Shown in pieces: positions 5,721-5,792 of a stretch of DNA of 5,792 nucleotides. Source of the DNA: an uncultured Methylobacillus sp. Its GTDB lineage: Bacteria > Pseudomonadota > Gammaproteobacteria > Burkholderiales > Methylophilaceae. The position numbers were made by a program, and so were the translations under genes. Below the pieces are notes generated by a model, which saw only the letters and a program-made list of their open reading frames with translations, ran no database searches and was not told the origin of the DNA. Position 1 is the stretch's first letter. Every line of letters starts with the position of its first letter. The DNA lies in assembly GCA_946481235.1 (NCBI GenBank), contig CAMLME010000119.1, positions 1 through 5,792 on the forward strand, written 5' to 3'.

Positions 5721-5792
5721 TTAGCCGACGAGTTTGCCGATGATCTTGCTGGTGCTGCGTCCAGGTACCAGATCCACCAGCGCCACGCGGCC
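5721..5792 (-). CDS. C-terminal tail of probable heptose 1-phosphate adenylyltransferase (RfaE2/HldE C-domain)
   Basis: The last 23 codons before a TAA at 5723-5721; the rest lies beyond the window. The visible residues include GRVALVDLVPGRSTSKIIGK and then LVG. The pattern of a small hydrophobic strand, P-G-x-S-T and an amphipathic I-I-x-K helix resembles the end of RfaE2-type nucleotidyltransferases (the STTxxIxxI tail of HldE/RfaE2), which make ADP-heptose from heptose 1-phosphate. This would supply the donor for waaF, whose ATG follows after a single base. The call rests on a short tail plus context and cannot tell a stand-alone RfaE2 from a bifunctional HldE. Confidence 0.55.
   Translation of the reverse strand, partial: GRVALVDLVPGRSTSKIIGKLVG

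Noticed and set aside
4718..5743. Long plus-strand open frame (341 codons) opposite waaF.
   Set aside because: It is an antisense shadow of a strongly conserved waaF; the composition is Arg/Gln/Cys-rich with no recognisable domain.

Overview
The window is a piece of a lipopolysaccharide / surface-glycan assembly locus from a Gram-negative bacterium. The waaF-type heptosyltransferase, the WaaP/InaA-type kinase and what looks like the tail of a heptose-1-phosphate adenylyltransferase are inner-core LPS genes. The moderately high GC, the arrangement of the adenylyltransferase tail directly before waaF, and a 'GCTATAATCGGCG'-type promoter suggest a betaproteobacterium, possibly Nitrosomonadales/Gallionellaceae-like. 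That placement is an inference from style, not from a diagnostic marker.

Layout: (1) 1-671, plus strand, is the 3' end of a GT-B-fold sugar- or polyol-phosphate-transferase-like gene. It overlaps by ATGA with (2) 668-1834, plus strand, a polytopic O-antigen ligase/polymerase-family membrane protein. Four bases further on this pair meets, tail to tail, (3) galE at 1839-2855 on the minus strand, a UDP-hexose 4-epimerase. A ~100-base divergent intergenic region (2856-2958) carries a perfect TATAAT for the plus strand and a plausible overlapping promoter for galE. (4) 2959-3933, plus strand, is a GT9-family (ADP-heptose transferase-like) protein with unusual motif residues. It ends in a shared TTAA with the convergent minus-strand operon: (5) 3930-4703, a WaaP/InaA-like LPS kinase; (6) 4700-5719, waaF; and (7) 5721-5792, the tail of a probable RfaE2/HldE adenylyltransferase domain.

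Read together, the minus-strand operon makes ADP-heptose (gene 7), adds heptose II to the inner core (gene 6) and probably phosphorylates or otherwise modifies the core (gene 5). The plus-strand pair and galE supply activities for the outer glycan: sugar transfer, epimerised UDP-sugars, and polymerisation or ligation to the lipid A core. The packing is extremely tight: two ATGA overlaps, one shared-stop overlap, and gaps of 4 and 1 bases. The only intergenic stretch of note is the galE/GT9 divergent region, and no gene-free stretch exceeds 300 bases.

Nothing here is a clearly new system. The most useful second-look points are residue substitutions: a Cys at the GalE gatekeeper position (predicting UDP-GlcNAc/GalNAc activity), an Asn where the GT9 catalytic Asp is expected, and a Cys where the kinase catalytic Asp is expected. 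A hairpin that spans the two overlapping stop codons and encodes the basic tails of both proteins is also worth checking.
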